A DNA stretch of 62,490 nt from positions 1 through 62,490 of the forward strand of contig JACOEH010000025.1 of the NCBI GenBank assembly GCA_024998685.1, given 5' to 3'. Under the pieces are notes generated by a model, which did no database searches, was not told the DNA's origin, and saw only the letters and a list, made by a program, of their open reading frames with translations. This document shows positions 61,569 through 62,490 of the stretch, piece after piece. A program made the position numbers and the translations under genes. The stretch's first letter is position 1. The number at the start of each line of letters is the position of its first letter. The DNA comes from Nitrospira sp. (lineage in GTDB: Bacteria > Nitrospirota > Nitrospiria > Nitrospirales > Nitrospiraceae).

Positions 61569-61915
61569 TCAGCGCTCTAATCCCAGCTCAAAACATGTGA
61601 ACGGCAGCCCTCGACGGGAAAACAAGACCGGTCCTGCTTCGTGGTATCCACGTCCCTAAAATAGAGTGCGAGGGCTCGCGGATTTTCTGAGTAGGCATCG
61701 AGGCGTATGCCGGCATATCGATGATGCCTCACATAATTCTCAACATAGTCCATGAGCTGCCGGACGAAGCCCTTCCCTTGAAATGCTGGGGCGACACCGA
61801 GACGGTATATGATCGTGGCTACTTCGATCATGAAGAATGCTTCAGACTGAATAAATAAGCGGTGGTCATTCGTCGCTACGTGAATCTTCGTCGAAAGCCT
61901 ACACCAGAATGAAAG
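61569..61915 (-). pseudogene. Broken GNAT acetyltransferase gene (shortened, frameshifted)
   Basis: A GNAT core is readable: IEVATIIYRLGVAPAFQGKG with the acetyl-CoA loop, then RLDAYSENPRALALYF. At about 61651-61660 the frame shifts; the expected continuation GYHEAGPVLFSRRGLPF and ELGLER lies in another frame ending at a TGA (61571-61569). The N-terminal third is not visible upstream. So the gene is both shortened and frameshifted. Confidence 0.68.
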
Positions 61916-61923
61916 CCGTTCTG

Positions 61924-62466
61924 CTAACCATCCGTAGGAGAGGCGGGCGTAGGCAAGGTCAAGACATAGAATGAAAGATCGAGCCATCGACCGAATTTGT
62001 AGCCGACTTCGTTCAAAGCTCCGGCATGAATGAATCCCAGTTTCATGTGTAGCCTGACGCTGGCCTCATTCCTCCGGTCTACTGCACCGACCATGACGTG
62101 GTAGTCTTGCTCTTGTGCTTGTTGGATGAGTGCCTTTAAGAGGGTCGCTCCTAAGCCTCTCGCACGAACGTCCGAGCGAACATACACGGAATGCTCCACG
62201 GTATATTTGTAGGCCGGCCAATCTCGAAAGTGGCCGTAGGATGCAAATCCTGCTAAGCGACCGCCGTCGTCCTCAAGCCCTATCACGGGAAAGTTCGACC
62301 GTTCTTTTGACTCGAACTACGGGACCATACTCTCTGGGGCGCGCGGGTGATAATCGTACAGAGCAGTGGAACTCACGATGGCGTCATTCAAAATCTCCAA
62401 GATTTGCTCCGCGTGACCGTCGAAGGTGCATTGAACCTGAATCCGGCGTGAAAATGATGACTTCAC
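61924..62466 (-). pseudogene. GNAT acetyltransferase gene with an in-frame TAG
   Basis: From GTG 62466 the frame reads IQVQCTFDGHAEQILEILND, then SSTALYDYHPRAPESMVP, a TAG at 62319-62317, and continues FESKERSNFPVIGLEDDGG, SVYVRSDVRARGLGATLLKA (acetyl-CoA loop) and LHMKLGFIHAGALNEVGYKF. The position of the stop normally holds a conserved tryptophan, a TGG-to-TAG change. The rest is intact. It resembles phosphinothricin-type N-acetyltransferases. It could be a pseudogene, a sequencing error or a true gene with recoding; the first is likeliest. Confidence 0.8.
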
Positions 62467-62490
62467 AGTTTGAGTCTCTCGATCTGCTGG

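Noticed and set aside
1-62490. CRISPR arrays, rRNA and tRNA genes
   Set aside because: No regularly spaced repeats were found, including around the CARF gene, and no cloverleaf or rRNA-like sequence was recognised by eye; a covariance search would be decisive for tRNAs.

Overview
The window looks like a stretch of chromosome from a Gram-negative, fairly GC-rich bacterium, most plausibly of the Nitrospira lineage (phylum Nitrospirota). This is an inference from gene content and the look of the proteins: LpxC and ADP-heptose enzymes (an LPS outer membrane), a SurA/PpiC pair, an OmpA-type protein, several SUMF1-fold proteins, a b558-type SdhCAB complex and a di-heme peroxidase. No rRNA, tRNA or CRISPR array was found.

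Left end (1-3.6 kb): a non-coding stretch with two exact DnaA-box sequences is interrupted by a complete IS1595-type transposon (342-3404). Its 24-bp inverted ends and an 8-bp target duplication (ACGTTTTA) can be read directly. It carries passengers: a small basic protein, a DUF5678-like small protein and a retropepsin-like protease in one operon, plus a divergent DUF3800 gene. 3.6-10.4 kb holds envelope genes (a lipoprotein, a coiled-coil OmpA protein with nine 21-residue repeats, a predicted outer-membrane protein), a methyltransferase, a YbgC thioesterase and an orphan CARF-HEPN protein of the TIGR02710 type closely paired with a 108-residue protein. 10.5-22.2 kb is largely housekeeping: NfeD/SPFH, then a tight run gmhA, DHS-like gene, SprT-like gene, hldE C-domain (rfaE2), mfd, PpiC lipoprotein, surA, followed by engB, mtgA and a VOC protein.

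22.2-30 kb: a UDG-like protein, an AAA+ ATPase downstream of a WYL regulator, an isoaspartyl peptidase with a coupled unknown gene, dtd, an alkyltransferase and murJ. 30-36 kb: an acyltransferase with SGNH domain, bactofilin, lemA with two TPM-domain genes, and a PilZ protein. 36.4-43.5 kb: sdhCAB, lpxC, a HARE-HTH coiled-coil protein next to a possible 12-residue lysine-rich peptide, and suhB.

43.5-62.5 kb: two SUMF1-fold proteins without the FGE cysteines, a pterin dehydratase, an orphan ParB-like protein, glpQ, a decayed MauE/DoxX gene beside a decayed exported-protein gene, ppk2, two mechanosensitive channels, a di-heme peroxidase, exonuclease III, a short zinc-ribbon gene, an HI0933-type flavoprotein, a DEDD exonuclease-like protein and, at the right edge, two adjacent broken GNAT genes (one with an in-frame TAG, one shortened and frameshifted).
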